Shown piece by piece: positions 1 to 11,515 of a DNA stretch of 64,000 nt. Under the pieces are notes generated by a model. It searched no databases and was not told the origin of the DNA. It saw only the letters and a list, made by a program, of their open reading frames with translations. Source of the DNA: Timema cristinae (Eukaryota; Arthropoda; Insecta; Phasmatodea; Timematidae); assembly GCA_039000515.1 (NCBI GenBank), contig JBCFYV010000100.1, positions 34,956,421-35,020,420 of the forward strand. The letters are read 5' to 3'. The position numbers and the translations under genes were made by a program. Every line of letters begins with the position of its first letter. Position 1 is the first letter of the stretch.

Positions 1-1250
1 TTGGAATTTAGTATAACTAGTAATGCATATGAGGTATACACAATGAAATAGGTTTAAGAAAATTAATCTCTATTGTATAAGCAGGTTGAAAGTGGTAAAA
101 TGACCTATTTTAAAATCATACAAGGTGGTGCAGAAAGTGTTGACACATTTAATAACAATAGATCTTTAATATCTTTACTTATTAATGTTTCAAATTAAAC
201 TTAACGACAAAAGATGGATATTTTCTTACATACCATTAACTTATACTTTTTTTTATATAATACTTGACTTATTGATTTAAAAAAACTGTCCTTAATACGA
301 CCTCCATTATTTTCCCGACAGGTGTTGTTGTGCGCTTCTAGAAACTTGACGTGGCTTTGTGCAATGTCTCTTGTTGAATTGTTTAACTTTCATCACAATT
401 ATTTGAGTTCCTTTTGCTGCAATTCTTTACTAACACGGTAGAAAATAAGATGTTTTTTTTAGCAACCTTGTAGGCAGTAACGGGGATTGCAAGGTTAATA
501 ACCTGCTAGCCTGGTATTAAGGAATATTGTAAGACTCGCCGTCTGTACAACATTAGCTTCCTAAACGATGTTAAGGGTGGTGGTTTTCTTTAATTGTATG
601 GGACCGCTAAAGATCCGGCGGACAGTTTGGATACTTCGTCCATGCTGGGTTACGAGGACCAATGGGAGTGTTTTCCTGATATTTAAAAACAAATATATCA
701 GTTGAGTCGATTAGGAGAATTGTTACTCTTCTCTCGCCAAGGACGCTCCCGGGTCAACCCTTGGGTGTGTTTGCCACATCGGGTATTCCCCGTGGGTCGA
801 ATTATTAGAGTAGAAAAACGGCATGATAATAAATAGTAATTATATTTTATCGCGGTTAAAGCAATTAAAATTGTGAATTTATCTTGATATCTGTTGACGT
901 CCACTCTCACACTAACCAAGACACGTGACGTGTATCAAGTGAAATATTAGAAGCCAACCAATAAAAATGTAATTTTATGTATATTATTTCGTTAGTTAAT
1001 CTAAACACATTGTCTAAAGAATTGGTGCATGTGAATAGTAAATAAGAATTTAAATAAATTAAGTTTTTATTATTTTAACCAACAACGCCGCCACTATACG
1101 ATCACTACAAAACAAAAGATTGGACAAATAAACATCCATTCCGTGTCGACTTCATTTCATTTGCGAAGCCATCACGGTCATACACAGGCTGGCCACGAAA
1201 GAGTGTGTGTTAGCCGAGGTACGTTTATGCGCGTATCACTTTCTAAACCC
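1..1250. other. AT-rich non-coding stretch
   Basis: No gene was recognised here. The stretch is AT-rich with scattered stops in all frames. A short GC-richer patch around 700-900 contains a 73-codon minus-strand open frame with no recognisable family, which I regard as chance. Confidence 0.5.
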
Positions 1251-1254
1251 CAGT

Positions 1255-1485
1255 ACTAAAACGTAAGAGAATGGATACCAACAACATGTGGTTACATCGA
1301 GATGAGGCAACGGCCCACACATCCCAAACATCAATAGAGGTGATTTGCGAAATGTTTCACGATTTGGGGACATCACCTGGTCACCACATTCACCGGACTT
1401 AATATCTTCAGACTTTCTCTTGTGGGTTTTGTTAATGAGTCATGTTTACATGACTCGCCCAAGAAAACAATTCAAGGGACTTAAA
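1255..1485 (+). pseudogene. mariner/IS630-superfamily transposase relic
   Basis: Conceptual translation gives MWLHRDEATAHTSQTSIEV, then after a one-base frame change near 1355-1362 FGDITWSPHSPDLISSDFLL followed by LW...SHVYMTRPRKQFKGLK. This matches the DDE-domain C-terminal half of Tc1/mariner-like transposases: the Q-D-G-A-x-A-H-T motif carrying the second acidic residue, then the W-P-P-x-S-P-D-L-x-x-x-D-F-x-L-W block carrying the third. The N-terminal helix-turn-helix region and first catalytic Asp were not found. The frameshift and missing 5' half make it a dead fossil. Confidence 0.75.
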
Positions 1486-1497
1486 TAATTGTGGTAT

Positions 1498-1605
1498 CCG
1501 CTTCGGTGACCTTATAGTCTAAGGGGATATTATCGTAATAAACTAGATTACCGAAGACTAGGAAATCTGGGTTCGATCTCGGTCGGGTGTATTGTGCCTA
1601 GTTCT
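1498..1605 (+). mobile_element. SINE-A 5' fragment
   Basis: A degenerate tRNA-like head (CTTCGGTGACC...TCTAAGG) is followed by the B-box-like GGGTTCGATCTCGGTCGGGT. The body and tail are missing. Confidence 0.5.
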
Positions 1606-1654
1606 TAAGTTCACTTTTTTCTTCTAACACATGTAATACTTCATCTCTCCCCCT

Positions 1655-2225
1655 AGAACCTTGCCCCACCTACTCCCTAAAAATTAGGTTGGGAAATTAC
1701 CATATAGTGTCCTATAACTTTCAAATAGTACTATTTTAACAAGCACCCATTGCATGATTCCCCTACTAGTCAATTTTTATGAAAATAAAATGGTATTCCT
1801 TTATGCTTCAATCAAAATTTTCTGAAAAAAAAATTAGTTTAAAATTTTCTTCGGTGACTATATTAGGGGATATTTGTAATAAAAAATATTACGGCTAGAA
1901 TCTAGGGTGCCGTCGTAGGCAGTCTTTTATTTTTCTTTTGTCATACTAAGAACCTTGCCCCCACCTACTCCCTAAAAATTAGGTTGGGTAATTACCATAT
2001 AGTGTCCTATAACTTTCAAATAGTACTTTTTAACAAGCACCCATTGCATGATTCCCCTACTAGTCAATTTTTATGAAAAATAAAATGGTATTCCTTTATG
2101 CTTCAATCAAAATTTTCTGAAAAAAAAATTAGTGAAATTTCTTTCGGAAATATAGGGAATTTTGTACAAAAAAATATATCGGCCATAACTAGGGCCGTAC
2201 GCAGGATTTTTATTTTTTTGTAAAG
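1655..2225. repeat. imperfect tandem duplication, unit about 294 bp
   Basis: Two copies begin with AGAACCTTGCCCC at 1655 and 1949. They stay nearly identical for about 200 bp (shared TACTCCCTAAAAATTAGGTT, ATTGCATGATTCCCCTACTA and CTTTATGCTTCAATCAAAAT), then diverge by indels. Each copy ends near a GGGCCGT/GGGTGCCGT motif that resembles the left end of the element starting at 2189. Confidence 0.85.
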
Positions 2226-2662
2226 AAGGGGTCATTGATTCTTTTTTTATGATTGGTATAGTTAACTGATTAACAATACACTAACCTAATATATGATATA
2301 GTTATGGTGAGACATAAATATTATTGAGATGTTTTCTTTAATTGATAAAAAATAATTCAAATATTTGTATTTTATTGGGACGATGAAAAATGTAAGCACA
2401 AATGAAAATGACACAATCATTCGCAGCATTCAACCATTCATGATGCATCGATACCGACATCTTGTATCAGCTTGTCCAAGCTATACTTACATTAAACTTC
2501 GGGAAATAAATTATTATGTAAGAGTCCTACAAATTTCGCTTCTCGCTGGAATCGACTACTGGAAACGCTTTTGTTCTTTGATATTGTTTTAATCTAGTGT
2601 ACAATTATTTCTCAATGAGAGGGGTTTGAACCCCCCTCCCCCCCCAGTGCGTACGGCCCTGG
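2189..2662. mobile_element. hAT-like non-autonomous element (CAGGGCCGTACGCA ends)
   Basis: The left end CTAGGGCCGTACGCAGG and the right end CAGTGCGTACGGCCCTGG are inverted repeats. The flanks GGCCATAA and GGCCCCAA could be a decayed 8-bp duplication, as expected for hAT elements. The internal 75-codon open frame at 2365-2592 has no recognisable transposase motif. Confidence 0.5.
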
Positions 2663-4330
2663 CCCCAACGCAATGCCGTAATTGGGGGGGGGGGAGAATT
2701 TATGAATCAAAATATATATGGCTTTAGTTATGGTTCAAACAATATCAACATAAAGATACAAATACAAATTAGGGGGCTGTGTTACCATAGAAAGCACTTC
2801 AGAGAGCTTCTAGAGGTGTTTAATATATAGAGTTTGTTCTCTAGCAGTTAGGGGGTTATGTTGCCATAAGAAACACTTCAGATAGTTCAGAGGTGTTAAT
2901 ATTAAGTTTGTCTCTACAGTTAGGTTGGTTCATAGAACATTCTGAGCTTCTAATGTTTACCATTTAATTTCCTTAGCGTTGGGGGATGTGCCCACCAAAC
3001 CCCTTGAAATTATTGGCTGGCTATGGCCTTGCCCTAACGTATCATTTAAATGCATTTATGACAAACCAAAATTCATAGTAATTTAAGGGCCCAGGGTAGA
3101 AAGGGATGGGTCCAATCTCAACTCACATTGAGTTAGTGCTAAGGTCCTTATGGGGTTTGAGATACAAAAGTTACGGCACCAGAAAATATGTGTAATGTGG
3201 CATTCCATTTTTACCCCTTTACCCTTAAATTGTTAAATACTATTACGTACACTAAAATAATCCATGTAGTGGGACAGTTTAACTTGTTTCTACACGAATA
3301 CTTATTGTGACCCACACAGTTCCTTGCGTGACCCTAATCGTAAAATAAGAAACAATATTAATATACTCAAATATAATATACTCAAATACGGTACAAGGTC
3401 AAATTTGGGGTTTGTCGGCCATAAATCAGAACAAGAGCATACCTTTGCAATCTTCTTTTGTGATATATGTATACATATTTAAAAAATAAAATAGGGTAAG
3501 AAATAGAAATCTTGATAAAATAAAGAAAGTGTAAAGTAAAGTTACAGAAAATATAATTTGAGTGAATAAGAGTAATGCATCAGAGGGAGCTATTATTAAG
3601 GAAATTGCATTTTAAATGTGGAATCTGGAATTACTTGGATGGTTTACAACAGTTTTAAGACATCTTCAATCATTACGATTATAAAAAAGTAATACCCTAA
3701 TAGAATATGTATTGTGCAATTTTTAAATTATCTTTAAAGTTTCTAACATCAACTCACGAGTGCGCTCGTGGAATCATAACCAACGAGGTGGCTTAGGATC
3801 TGGCCGGTGCGAATCATCGTGTTAAACTGCTTTTCCTTACACTCACCACCACGCGACCAAAAACCCGGTACGCCATGTCGGTCAAGAACGAGCCCCGACC
3901 GTCAATACCCTTGCTTCCAGCCAAATTGGCTATCGCCGTCATCCTTAATCACAGCTGTGAACCAAGTGGCACCTGCTATATGAACCCCTTGGAATATAGA
4001 GCCATTTGCAAGAGCTCTTAAGTCACGGAACTGTGCAAATTTACCTCTTGTATTTTCGATAATTTTATGTAATACGCTAGATACAGGTGCTGACAAATAA
4101 ATAAATGAAAGGGTACTCCCTCCCTTCATCAGGCAAGCCTGTGTTTTTTCGGCCATCCTTCCTAGGACCTCACCTCTACTGTTATACCTCCGCGAAAATG
4201 TTATAAAAGTGAAGGAGACAAGGTCTTTGTCTCAGTCGGGTACATGACAGGAAACCTAACAATGCCAACACATATATGCCCGTAGATACTCTATTTGAAT
4301 AATCATGCATGAATGTTAACATCGTTCCAT
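2663..4330. other. non-coding stretch upstream of the large exon
   Basis: No exon was recognised. It holds a degenerate tandem duplication near 2770-2935 (the GTGTTACCATAGAAAGCACT / ATGTTGCCATAAGAAACACT pair) and plain AT-rich sequence. An 84-codon minus-strand frame at 3902-4156 has ordinary composition but no recognisable family. If the large exon has 5' exons, they may lie here or outside the window. Confidence 0.45.
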
Positions 4331-4345
4331 TGCTTTTGTTTCAGG
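4322..4345 (+). promoter_or_regulatory. 3' splice site (acceptor) of the large exon
   Basis: A T-rich tract (CCATTGCTTTTGTTTCAG/G) ends at 4344, and a branch-point-like TGTTAAC lies 22-30 bp upstream. An in-frame TAA at 4373-4375 separates this acceptor from the ATG at 4394. A weaker acceptor (TAATCGCAG/C at 4381) would remove that stop and allow coding from an earlier exon. Confidence 0.6.
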
Positions 4346-4393
4346 CGGGGGTAGCTTGTAGTGTCTGCGCAATAATCGCAGCAACCCATCTCC

Positions 4394-7300
4394 ATGAAGA
4401 AATCTGCCAAGGCGACAGAATCAGAAGGCTCTGACGTTGCTTCCAGAAACTCTGAAGCAAGGCACAGCTTCAACGCCCTGACAAGCATTCAGCTCCTTGG
4501 AGGCTATAACAAGTTCCAGAAGCAAGCCAACGTTACTGTCAAACGGTCGTCAGTCCGTAGTCTGAGAGAGGCGTTTGAGAATTCGATAAAAAGTGAGTCC
4601 ATTGATAAAACTGATGTCTCAAGGGTCGCTGATGATCCCACCATTGACCATGGTGGTGGTGTAGGGAGTAAACCGAAAAGGTTATCTCGTATAGATTTAT
4701 CAAGAATACCGGTTAGGAACAAAAGAGTACTTACGGGCCCATCATCAAATAACGAGCCAGATACTCAAGTCTGCTTAGAAGGTAAAGTAGGTCATGGGAA
4801 TAAACTTGATAATTCAACTAATAAAGGAAAAAAAGAAATCGTTGAGCAGAAAATAAATGAAGGGTCATTCACTACCTATGATGACTTCGAATATAAAGAA
4901 AATGAAAGTTTATTCACTTCTAATGATGTCGTTGATGAGAAAGTAAAGAAAGATTCATTCACTACTAATTATAATAGAGCAATTGACACAGTAGGGACTG
5001 CGATAAATCCATTGTCGGCCTCTGTCACTAACGAAATCAGCCCTTCCTTTCCAGACATACCCAAAACTACCAAAACTAACACATCAGAGGTACTTGAAAC
5101 TCCACAAAATAGGTTATCTGCCAGTCAGTCAGTTATAGAAAAGCTACAGCAGAATCTTTCAACAAAATTAAGCTCCGCAGCAATTGAAACCTTTAAACAA
5201 TCTTACTCTCCTTCTATTGAGAGAAAAAGAGTCGTTTCCGCAGGCGATTTGCCTTTGATCAACGCACCACTTCCTTTTATTAGTAAAACTTATCCAAACA
5301 GTTTTGAGAGCAACAAAGATAGTGGCACGACATGTAAGGAAGTGCCCCCTAATAAATCAAACGCCATCCCAAGTTTCCCGAATTATGCTATTACTGTATC
5401 AAAAGACACAAAATTAGAATGTATTAGTGCTGGTTTAAATTTGCCAAAAGTTCGGTCCCCAGAAAATTCAATTAAAAATAATCTTGAAACTAAAACTTTT
5501 GCCCCACCAAATAATGTTAAAGACGGTACCAGTAACTATGCGGAGGAAAACCGAAGAATCAAAAATAATTTTATGAATGACGAGTATACATTGGAACATG
5601 AACCCACTCAATTAAACGATAGTAGGCCTAGACAAATTGGTTCACCTCTAACTTTAGGTAAATGTAACACAGTGAATGAAAACAACGCACTTAATATTTC
5701 AAATGAAAAACATGAGTTAAAGACTGAAAACCCCAACTCTCTAAAATTACTAGAAACTTCAATTAATACTAAACCTTTTCATCATTTGAGGAAGTACTTT
5801 CGTCACCAGAGCTGAGAAAATCGAAAAGTAGTGGTGGATCCAGTGTCGAGATAGAAGGCAAACCTCTGAGGGAAACCAGAAAGAATCTCTTGGACTACAA
5901 GCCTGATTCAGAAACTAGCTCAGGAGCAAACAACAAAAAGATCAAAACTGTGAAGAAGGTTCAGAGACAGGGGAAGATAGTAAGGTTTCCTGAAAAGAAG
6001 AGTTTGAGTGCTGAGGAACGTTTGAAATCAAAGCCTACCCCACAAATAAATAAAAAAGAGTGTCTCCTTGAAAAATCATTTTACACACAGGACCTGAATT
6101 GACGTCGCAGCATATTCAAAACGATTCTACAAGTCATATTGACTCAGAAAATTTTGCATTTGTCAAACGTTCTGATATTTTAAAGGATACTGATAAAGAT
6201 GCTTATGCTTCTATTATTACAAAGTTGACTGAAGGAAGAAATACAGATTTAAACTTGGATAACACTCATGAAACAAATTCAAATATAAATAAACCTCCTT
6301 TGATAAATAGTGTTCATGATGATATAAATTCAAATGCCCAACAGGAACAATTTTTAAATCAACAACTAAAATCTAAAAATAAACAAGTTCATGAAATCTG
6401 GACAGATACATCCTCATCAGATTCGTCAGATTATTATCAAAGACAAAGTTCCCAGGTTTTGGAAGATATAATTTTGAGCAAAGATCGTATTGAGCTAAGA
6501 GAAAAGTCAGAGTCAAAAATTAATACTATATTGGAACAACGTAAATCAACTGTGCCAGAAAATAAACGAGTGTTGCCTAATAATAATCGTGTAAACTATC
6601 AAAATTTAGTTGTGAGTGCACAAAGTGAAAAACGACCAACACAATTCCAAACACCCAATTTGCCAGAGAGGCAACCGTTTGATAAAAGCAAAACATCAAT
6701 CTTGGAAAATAGCTCGACCTCTCCTGCTAGTCAGAAGTCCTCATTGATTAGCAAACCAGCCGTGCCAGTGAGAACTTCCTCTTTGGAAGTTAAGCGTTTT
6801 TCATCCATCGATAACCAAACCATCAGAACGGCGCCCCCTCAAGAAACCGAGAACGTAAAGAGTAAAGGCAAGGACGAAAGGGATAAACAAAGTGCCATAC
6901 GAAAGTTATTCACAAATGGCTATTCTCAAGTCCTCGAAGACAGTCTACCTCTGATAGAAAATCATCCCCACAAGAAAATATACAACTCTTAAGAAAGGAG
7001 AACACAAAGAAGCTCTCTCCAAAACAAAATAGATCAAAATATGTTGGTGACTCAAAAGTACATCCATCTTTACCAAGACCGGTTTTAGAAACAGCATTTT
7101 TGTCTAATATTCCTAGTAAAGATGTGACTACTAGTGCCTTTTCACCACCAATAAGGAACATTTACAATGATCCACCTATAAGGAACGATATTGGAATTCA
7201 AGCGAAAGGCACTCACAAGTCCATACTCAAGATCAAGAAGCTTAAGTCCAAACCAATTACGGTTACGTAACTCTACATCCTCTCCATCATCACCCAACAG

Positions 7301-9799
7301 GACAATTCCCGACACGTCTTTAATATTGGAAGAAAGATTTGGCAAGGAACGTCAAGGGGTACAATCTCCCATTCAACACACAAGTACCCAACAAACGCCA
7401 GCTATTAGCTCACAGAATAAATTATTTCAAAGACACAATTCCTTACCAATCTCTCAGATTCGTCGAACACCCTTTAAACCTAGCCGCAGTCCACCAACCC
7501 CTACTAATGAGTATCCACAACACTATCAAATATATGAAAATTTTACAAACGTCTCAAAATCAGTACCTGTGCAATATCACCAGCCGAAAAATGAGCTACA
7601 AGATGAAAATGGACGGTCGAGAAATAGCATCAGTTCATGTTCGTCAACCTCAACTATTGTCCCTCAGGAAATTGAGTCGTCGTTGTCTTGGAACCCTATA
7701 TTGTTAAATCAAGTAATTAGTGGATCTTCTGATTTAATAAAACCGCAGCAGAAACCTCATCAAAACAATAGAAATGTGACTGAAGTAGAAGTTCACAATA
7801 CACACCTCATTCCACTGTCGAAAAAGAAGTTTCAAGATATTCGTAGAGGGCCTGTGCAATATCACAGTTCAGAGACAACAAGAAAGTTTGAATTGCCACC
7901 ACAAAGAGAATATGAGCCGTTTCATGCTCAAAATCCGTCAACTCCGTCAGGCAGGACTTCTGCCCCTCCCATTCCATACATTGAGAACTATACTAACACG
8001 CGAGTTTTCTCCTCAGAACCTTCCAAATCACAGTTATCTTACTCGCCAAATGATGTGAATGTAAAAATACAAAGACAACTGTCACAATCTAATCAGAACA
8101 ATTCTTCCCGGGCTGGGTTACTAGTTCCCGTAGGTGCTCATACTGTAAACTCGCAGCGGCAAAATTTGATCCAAGATCTTCAGAGGTCACGAAGTTTGTC
8201 GCCACACCACCGTAAGTTCCATACTTCCAATTTCACGCAAGTGCCAAGTTCTCTTGGACGAGAAATCTACAGAGCCTTAACTCCCCAGGAAAAGGACGCA
8301 ATACATCATCACTTGCAAAAGGATCAAAGTATTTCATCACAAAGCTCTTACTCCCCTAATTCTAGTAATAGTAGTCCTGGTCAGCCACTTTCTCCACAAA
8401 AATCTTCACCACAAAAATTAAGTAGGCAAGAAATTGAAGCACTCTTTTGGGAGGGTCACTGCAAGCGAAATATTTCATCTTCCCAACAGCTGTCCCCTCC
8501 TTCGGAATTACGGGCTAGAGAGCACCATACTTCCACAGGCTCTCTTAAAACACAGAGTCACCCTCTGACATTGAGACCAGCAGATCAGACTGTGGCAATA
8601 GAAAGAAGAGATTCTCATCTAAATACATTTGGGAGGAGTGCTCAGCTCGTTAGGCCACAACCAATATACCAAAACAACAATATTGTAAGACAAAGTCCTT
8701 TGATTTTCCAATATCCACAACCTCAACCGATTCATTCCAACAGATCAAGGAGTGTTTCGCCTGGACCGAGAGGTACCTCCGGTAGAAGCCTAAGTTTGCC
8801 AAGGCAAGTCTCATCTACATTATCTCTTCTTCCTCAAAGAAATAACTCTGGAAGCCCCAGCAATTTTGTTAGAGGGGCTGCACAGAGGAACACAATCGGT
8901 CCTATTACCACATCCCAACCACATATCCCTACTAGTTCCACGCCAACCATCTATGAAGAATTTGGTGACGTACAGCTACGTCATCCTGAGAATCAGATGC
9001 AGCGACGAGTGAACGATAATGTCGGCTATGCGAGAGTTTATAATGGTAAGGTCGTGAATAACGTCAGTAGGGCTCAAAGTGACGTGGACGTCACAAGGAC
9101 ATCTCGAAACAATCTTCTAAAGGAAGACGTGCGAAAAGATTCAGTCAGTAAGGTTAAAAATTATGCACCAATATTTAAACGAGGAAGCTTGACGAGTGTG
9201 TCTACATCATCTGTTGACGGTGGTTTCACAGATTCCTCAGTTTATAGTAATGGTCCCCACCCCCTACTAAACGAGTGAGTTTTACGAGTCAGCAGCCGTC
9301 AAGAGAATATTGGCCAACGCGAAACGGACCCGCGCAGGAACCTCCGACTCGACAGACGAGAAACTCTCGACCTGAAAGCAGTGATTCCGACGTGTTCCTA
9401 CCGAACTCTCCTCGGAGTCCAATTTACGATAACACTCGGAGAACGTATTCGAACACAGGTCCTCTGAACCCTAATAACCCTCAGGATCAGGGCTACAGAA
9501 GGACAGTAAAAAACCGCGAATTACCTCCCGAGCTACAAGCGCCGAACCGTCCCCTTCCTCCCATACCTCACGACGCGTCGACACGTGGGGAGTACGGTAC
9601 CGTCGCGTCGATACGGAAGCGAGACGCGAAATCTCTCGACAGAGCAGCAGTGGCCGGGCCTATGGTATCCAACAGCTTCCTGCCTCAGCCAACAGGTGGC
9701 AGATACAGTCAGAGTCAGAGTCCGGCAGCGAGGCAGGAGAAGTGCAGCGGATCTTGCAACTAGGAGGAGGCGGCCGCACCACCCCCAATCGGTTTAAAG
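4394..9799 (+). CDS. large disordered protein with PP1-docking motifs, single 5.4-kb exon (partial, frameshifted)
   Basis: I do not recognise a named family. The exon encodes about 1,800 residues rich in Ser, Pro, Gln and Asn, with no membrane segment, signal peptide or folded domain visible. Seen motifs: KIVRF (5974-5988) and KRVSF (9269-9283), both fitting the RVxF consensus for protein phosphatase 1 docking; three RSRS(L/V)SP sites (near 7227, 8188 and 8745); a proline-rich RPLPPIPH (near 9550); and an acidic SESESGSEAGEVQRIL near the 3' end. The frame changes six times: 5773-5785, 6071-6099, about 6900-6935, about 7180-7215, 9251-9264 and about 9570-9710. Five changes fit one lost base; the one near 7200 is a gain of one or loss of two. 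The correct frames contain no other stops, so I infer an expressed gene with consensus errors rather than a pseudogene. The ATG at 4394 is the first in frame after a TAA, but its context is weak. The TAG at 9761 is in a frame abandoned before it; the real frame stays open to the donor at 9799. A scaffold, cytoskeletal or PP1-targeting role is possible but unproven. Confidence 0.75.
5974..5988 (+). other. RVxF-like PP1 docking motif 1 (KIVRF)
   Basis: The context is RQGKIVRFPEKKS, with basic residues before the V-x-F core as in PP1 regulatory subunits. It lies in the segment between the first and second frame changes. Confidence 0.45.
9269..9283 (+). other. RVxF PP1 docking motif 2 (KRVSF)
   Basis: KRVSFTSQQ is a textbook RVxF motif with a phosphorylatable Ser in the variable position. 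It lies immediately after the fifth frame change in a C-rich stretch (9255-9264), so a naive gene model that stops at the TGA of 9276-9278 would lose it. Confidence 0.6.
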
Positions 9800-9805
9800 G
9801 TATGT
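9796..9805 (+). promoter_or_regulatory. 5' splice site (donor) of the large exon
   Basis: AAAG/GTATGT is a near-consensus donor. In the inferred final frame (ILQLGGGGRTTPNRFK) the exon ends after the first base of a codon (phase 1). Confidence 0.75.
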
Positions 9806-10084
9806 TCATGTTGATCTTATAATATTTATATATCTGAATTTCAAAATAAAAACAACACTTAATGTACACATATTTGATGATACAAAAGTCTAAGGCTTGA
9901 GACACGCATTCCTATTTGGAGAGGTTGGGGTTTTATTTAAGAAAAATATTAATCGAATATATTGAAAAATGACACCTGTAACGGGAATCGAGGTCGGAAC
10001 CTTTAGCTGAGGGCACCATTGCTCAACTACTATGCTATCCATTATGTTTATGTTATAAAAAAACTGTGACGCCATCTTTGGGGT

Positions 10085-10222
10085 ATTAATGAGGAAGGTA
10101 GAATTTTAGTTGAAATGTACTCGCATTTTTGTGAAGGGAGTAGGAGAAACCAATTAGGAAAATGCATATAGGTACACCTAGCCTGGACTTGAACCCTGAC
10201 TTCCCCCATTATCGGCAAACCA
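10085..10222 (-). mobile_element. SINE-A, 5' part, degenerate
   Basis: Minus-strand SINE-A body and B box (rc of ...TTGAACCCTGACTTCCCCCA) without the common tail. Confidence 0.5.
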
Positions 10223-10617
10223 TAATATTAAATGACATTAAGCGTTTAAATTCATATAGACAATATTTACTAACGAACTTCGAAACTTAATTCCCCAAAA
10301 GAAGAACCCACAGTTGCAAAATGCTGATAATTTTTAGAGTTTATTACGAATTAGCAGAAGTACCGGGCGTGGTTAGCCCGAGTGACGCTTAAATATTTTC
10401 TTCAAACTGACAGAAACAAAATTCTGGAATTAATTTGACCGAGTCTTTATTTAATTTAAAAAATCTAATTAAAAAATAAAATTCCAGCTTCTATGTGCAC
10501 ATGTTTGTGCACAGGGGCTGTTCAAATTTCAGCCTCTAGGCGTGCTGATTAGTAATGACAGACAAATCCATCATTTTATTATTATAGATAAGAAAATAAT
10601 CTCATAATATTTTACAA

Positions 10618-10868
10618 CCCGCTTCGGTGGCCATATGGCTTAAAACGCGCCACTCTTGTCCGTTGATGAGATCGCGTTGATGAGATCGAGGTTCGAATCT
10701 CGGTCTTGGTGTACTGAGGGTGGTTTTCTCCATTCTATGGATTTACACTCCACGTGAATGCGGGTACATTTCCTATAAATATAACCTTCCTAAGCCTATA
10801 AAACCATTAACGTAATTAGTACATAAGAGTATAGCCCGAACGGGTAGTATGATACGGTGCTAAAATAA
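10618..10868 (+). mobile_element. SINE-A, near full length
   Basis: The head CCCGCTTCGGTGGCCATATG, a B box (GGTTCGAATCTCGG), the body with GTACTGAGGGTGGTTTTC, and the common tail GTATAGCCCGAACGGGTAGT...GGTGCTAA are all present in order. A short internal duplication (GATGAGATCGCGTTGATGAG) lies in the head. The head resembles a Leu/Ser tRNA, which serves as an internal pol III promoter in SINEs. Confidence 0.85.
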
Positions 10869-11515
10869 CAAATTAAAAATATATATATATATTACTGCTT
10901 CCTAATTCCGGGATAATTTTCTAAATTTTGCTATTTTCCTTAATAAAACCCTACAGCTTGTTCAATTATGTAGATGATTAATAAAATATTTTGTTTTGTA
11001 AAAAAATCTATTATGGATAGTATGGATAGTTTCGTCCTACGAAAGATACATGTACACGTTTTGAACAAAAGTTTATTAGCACAAACATTCACTCCTTTTT
11101 CATGCGTGAGGGCAGCTTGGGTAGCCTAAATATTGACAGTAAGATGTGTTTAGGTTAAATATTGACGATACCTTTAACAATACACTAGTTTTGTGTCAAC
11201 CGGAATGAATACATAACTATTCTCTATGACAATATCCATTTATAGACTTGTAAACCCACATATTTTATTTGATCGATTAGAACTTAATGCCCCCCAAAAA
11301 AAGATAATTGATATAAGAGACTAGAAAGTATCAATGTGAATATACTTATTTAATTTAATAGGGGAGGGGGGTGATCACAAAACACATGGTATTGTTACTT
11401 GTATTTTCTTCCTCCCTTGTTTGTTCTCCTTCATCTACCCCCCCCCCTCCCCCAACCACATGACGTTATCGCTTGGTTTCTGACGTTTAGAAATTTCTGC
11501 TGACTATTCTAGAGC

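Noticed and set aside
3902..4156. 84-codon minus-strand frame ahead of the large exon
   Set aside because: Reasonable composition but no motif, promoter or splice support, and no recognisable family.
9585..9797. Alternative 70-codon frame at the exon end
   Set aside because: Arg-rich out-of-frame reading of CpG-rich coding sequence; the other frame continues to the splice donor and gives SESESGSEAGEVQRIL.
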